This document shows positions 61,905-64,000 of a stretch of 64,000 bases of DNA, in pieces; position 1 is the stretch's first letter; the number at the start of each line of letters is the position of its first letter. Below the pieces are notes generated by a model. It had not been told where the DNA came from. It worked only from the letters and a program-made list of their open reading frames with translations, and did no database searches. The position numbers and the translations under genes were made by a program. This DNA is from Longitalea luteola. Lineage in GTDB: Bacteria; Bacteroidota; Bacteroidia; Chitinophagales; Chitinophagaceae. Where the stretch lies: positions 1 to 64,000 of the forward strand of contig NZ_JAFIQX010000002.1 in assembly GCF_017356035.1 (NCBI RefSeq), written 5' to 3'.

Positions 61905-62184
61905 TAGGATTTATTTTTTGAGTTACGTGATTGGTCAGTGCCTGCCCGTCCATAGCGATAGCGAAGGCGGGCTCAATGGTCAATTGCCAGTGGCAATGCA
62001 ATTCAATAGGCCTAAATTATAACTCTACCAGAAAAATATGCGATTTACCACCCCATCAATACCACATCATAAATAACATAAACGATTAAAAAACAGCAAC
62101 TTTACCCTATTAACACCCCATCTGCCCCCTTTTTCATATTAACCAATTACCTAACTTAGTAGTATAGCGCCTCAATTGCCTGTC
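61905..62184. other. divergent intergenic region between GH5 and the propeller regulator
   Basis: No gene is seen. A GCCCG/CGGGC hairpin (61944-61972) and a short ATTGCCA/TGGCAAT palindrome (61983-61998) lie nearer the GH5 start. The region must hold promoters for both genes and is the likely target of the regulator. Confidence 0.45.
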
Positions 62185-64000
62185 ATGAGAAAATTATTGC
62201 TTACAATAACCTGCCTCGGTTTTATGCATGGGTTTGCCCAAAACACCATTGCCCTCCCTGAGATCATCAATTATCAGAAACAGGTTTATAATGCCGGTAC
62301 ACAGAACTGGAAGATCGCCCAGGACAAAAAAGGCATCATTTACGCCGCCAATGATGAAGGCCTGTTAAGTTTCGACGGAAGTTTCTGGAAAAAATATACG
62401 CTGCCAGCCGGCACGGGGGTTCGTTCGCTGGCCATAGGAAACGACGGACGTATTTACATCGGTTCACAGGGTGAGATCGGCTATTTTGAACCAGGCAGGA
62501 ATGGAAAGCTGCAATACCGCTCGTTGAACGACCTGATCCCTGAAAATGAAAAAGATTTTACCGATATCTGGGACGTGGTGCCGGTTGGAAATGAGGTTTT
62601 TTTCCGTTCTTACCGTAAGATCTTTCAGTTGCAAAACGACAAGATCACCGTGTATGGAAACCCGGCCTGGAGCTTTCTGGGTTTGCACCAACATAAACTC
62701 ATCAGTAAGGCCTGGCAAAAAGGACTCTTGCAGTTTCAAAACGGCACCTGGGTGCCCTTTTCCAAACCTAATTTCTTCCCCGAGAAAGCTGAGATCACTG
62801 CCATTGTGCCGCTGACAGGCGACAGTTCGCTGTTGCTTACGAAACACCATGGTTCTTATATCTTGCACGGAGAAGAGATCACACCTTTTAACACGCCTGA
62901 TATGCGGCTGATCAATGAAAAGAACCCATACAGTGCAGCCGTGATCGATCAAAACCAGATCGCCATCATTACCAACCTGGCCGGCTGTTTCGTTATTAAC
63001 AATAAGGGAGAACTGATACAGCGGCTTTCCAAGGTTGACGGACTTCAAAGCAACAATATCCTGAGCGTTTTTATTGACCGGAAGAAAAACATCTGGCTGG
63101 GGCTCGACAACGGTATTGATTTCGTGGCCTACAATAATGCCATCAAACATATTTATCCCGATTACCAGGAACACAGCGCCGGCAAAGCAGCCATCATTTT
63201 CAGGAACAACTTATATATAGGAACTTCCAATGGTGTTTACCAGTCGGCCCTGGCAGACCAAACCGATATCGGCCTGATCAAAAGCAAATTTGAATTGATT
63301 CCCGGGCCCAAAGGGCAGGTGTGGAACCTGTCGGAATTGAATGGCCAGCTGGTCATGGGGCATAACGATGGCTTTTTTGTGATCGAGAACAAGTCGACCC
63401 GTATGATCGACAGCAGCTCAGGCTTCTGGACGTTCATGCCACTCAGTAATGTAACGCCATCACCAGTGGTGATTGCCGGCACCTATAACGGATTGAATTT
63501 TTACAACTATGAAAAAGGCCGCTTCATCAATCCCGAAATTCATTCGCATTTTGAGTCTGCGCGCTTTGTGGCGCTTGACAATACCATTGCCTGGGCGGCG
63601 CATCCCTATAAAGGTTTATACAAAATATCGCTGAACGGCGGCGTCAATCCTACATACACTGCCTATAAAGACACCAAAGGCATAGTTTCCCATAACAATA
63701 ACCACATATTCAAGATCAAAAGCCGCGTTGTGCTGTCGAATGACAAAGGGATATTTGAATACAATGCGAAAACGGGGGACTTTGAACCTTCTGCTTTTCT
63801 GAAAAAGATCCTACCTGATGTGCCTATCAGGTACATGAAAGAAGATAACAATGGCAATATCTGGTTTGTACACGACCGCCATCTCGGCGTTTCGGACCTG
63901 AGTGGTAAACAGCCGCGCATCATTTATTTTCCGGAGTTGAATAACCGTATCATCGGGAATGGACTGGAATTTATTTATCCTTACAACAGCCATAATATTT
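62185..64000 (+). CDS. two-component-propeller sensor/regulator, partial
   Basis: The frame is open from ATG 62185 to the window edge (605 codons seen). A signal peptide (to GFAQ, residue 19) is followed by repeated ~45-residue blades with motifs such as WKIAQDKKGIIYAANDEGLLSFDG, KKNIWLGLDNGID and NGNIWFVHDRHLGV, the Reg_prop pattern. Full-length relatives continue with a Y_Y_Y domain, a membrane span and a LuxR-type HTH or histidine kinase; that part is outside the window. Divergent from GH5, it probably senses the polysaccharide product and activates the cluster. Confidence 0.88.
   Translation, partial: MRKLLLTITCLGFMHGFAQNTIALPEIINYQKQVYNAGTQNWKIAQDKKGIIYAANDEGLLSFDGSFWKKYTLPAGTGVRSLAIGNDGRIYIGSQGEIGYFEPGRNGKLQYRSLNDLIPENEKDFTDIWDVVPVGNEVFFRSYRKIFQLQNDKITVYGNPAWSFLGLHQHKLISKAWQKGLLQFQNGTWVPFSKPNFFPEKAEITAIVPLTGDSSLLLTKHHGSYILHGEEITPFNTPDMRLINEKNPYSAAVIDQNQIAIITNLAGCFVINNKGELIQRLSKVDGLQSNNILSVFIDRKKNIWLGLDNGIDFVAYNNAIKHIYPDYQEHSAGKAAIIFRNNLYIGTSNGVYQSALADQTDIGLIKSKFELIPGPKGQVWNLSELNGQLVMGHNDGFFVIENKSTRMIDSSSGFWTFMPLSNVTPSPVVIAGTYNGLNFYNYEKGRFINPEIHSHFESARFVALDNTIAWAAHPYKGLYKISLNGGVNPTYTAYKDTKGIVSHNNNHIFKIKSRVVLSNDKGIFEYNAKTGDFEPSAFLKKILPDVPIRYMKEDNNGNIWFVHDRHLGVSDLSGKQPRIIYFPELNNRIIGNGLEFIYPYNSHNI

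Noticed and set aside
62464-63174. 236-aa minus-strand ORF
   Set aside because: It is antisense to the propeller regulator, whose repeated blade motifs and signal peptide identify the true frame.
1-64000. CRISPR array or insertion sequence
   Set aside because: No regularly spaced direct repeats with unique spacers, no cas genes and no complete transposase with terminal inverted repeats were seen.

Overview
The window looks like a chromosome segment of a Bacteroidota bacterium, most likely of the Chitinophagaceae type (Chitinophaga/Niastella-like). The support is SusC/SusD, DUF4249 and TonB-receptor pairs, TlpA and two-component-propeller proteins, promoters of the TAnnTTTG type, tRNAs without an encoded CCA and few Shine-Dalgarno sites. 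This assignment is inference from gene content, not a database match.

1-3.6 kb is a disturbed tRNA locus (a tandem 52-bp repeat with one intact CAU tRNA, one deformed tRNA, a GIY-YIG nuclease ORF and a tRNA remnant), followed by an outer-membrane barrel gene, hflX, a Rieske protein and tRNA-Asn.

3,587-22,297 is an 18.7-kb integrative mobilizable element in tRNA-Asn. It has a 43-bp att duplication, subterminal TTTGCCAG repeats at both ends, a tyrosine integrase broken by one in-frame TGA, a relaxase/MobC pair with an oriT-like inverted repeat, a primase, an excisionase-like HTH protein and several repressors, but no type IV secretion genes. Its cargo is of most interest: (a) an operon of a ubiquitin-like protein, an E2-E1 fusion and a JAMM peptidase, divergent from an XRE + ImmA/IrrE pair; (b) a defence-type reverse transcriptase preceded by a compact, unannotated ~147-nt locus with its own promoter, serial hairpins and an intrinsic terminator, a strong candidate for a cognate ncRNA; (c) a divergent pair of unknown genes (536 and 378 aa) plus small HTH repressors with repeated palindromic operators.

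22.3-48 kb is host accessory chromosome: a TonB receptor/DUF4249 pair, a UDP-galactopyranose mutase and glycosyltransferase operon, an MBOAT/SGNH acylation pair, an Asp-hydroxylase/APS-kinase-like/sulfotransferase group, a divergent class I terpene-synthase-like gene, an HxlR/DUF2306 pair, a small phage-derived module (Gam-like, DnaA-C-like, S24 repressor), an erythromycin-esterase homologue and a decayed ABC permease.

48-64 kb is a polysaccharide utilisation region: GH78, two GH30, SusD, SusC and GH5 read leftward, with a divergent periplasmic-propeller regulator running off the right edge. Together these suggest capture and breakdown of a glucan- or glycoside-type polymer.
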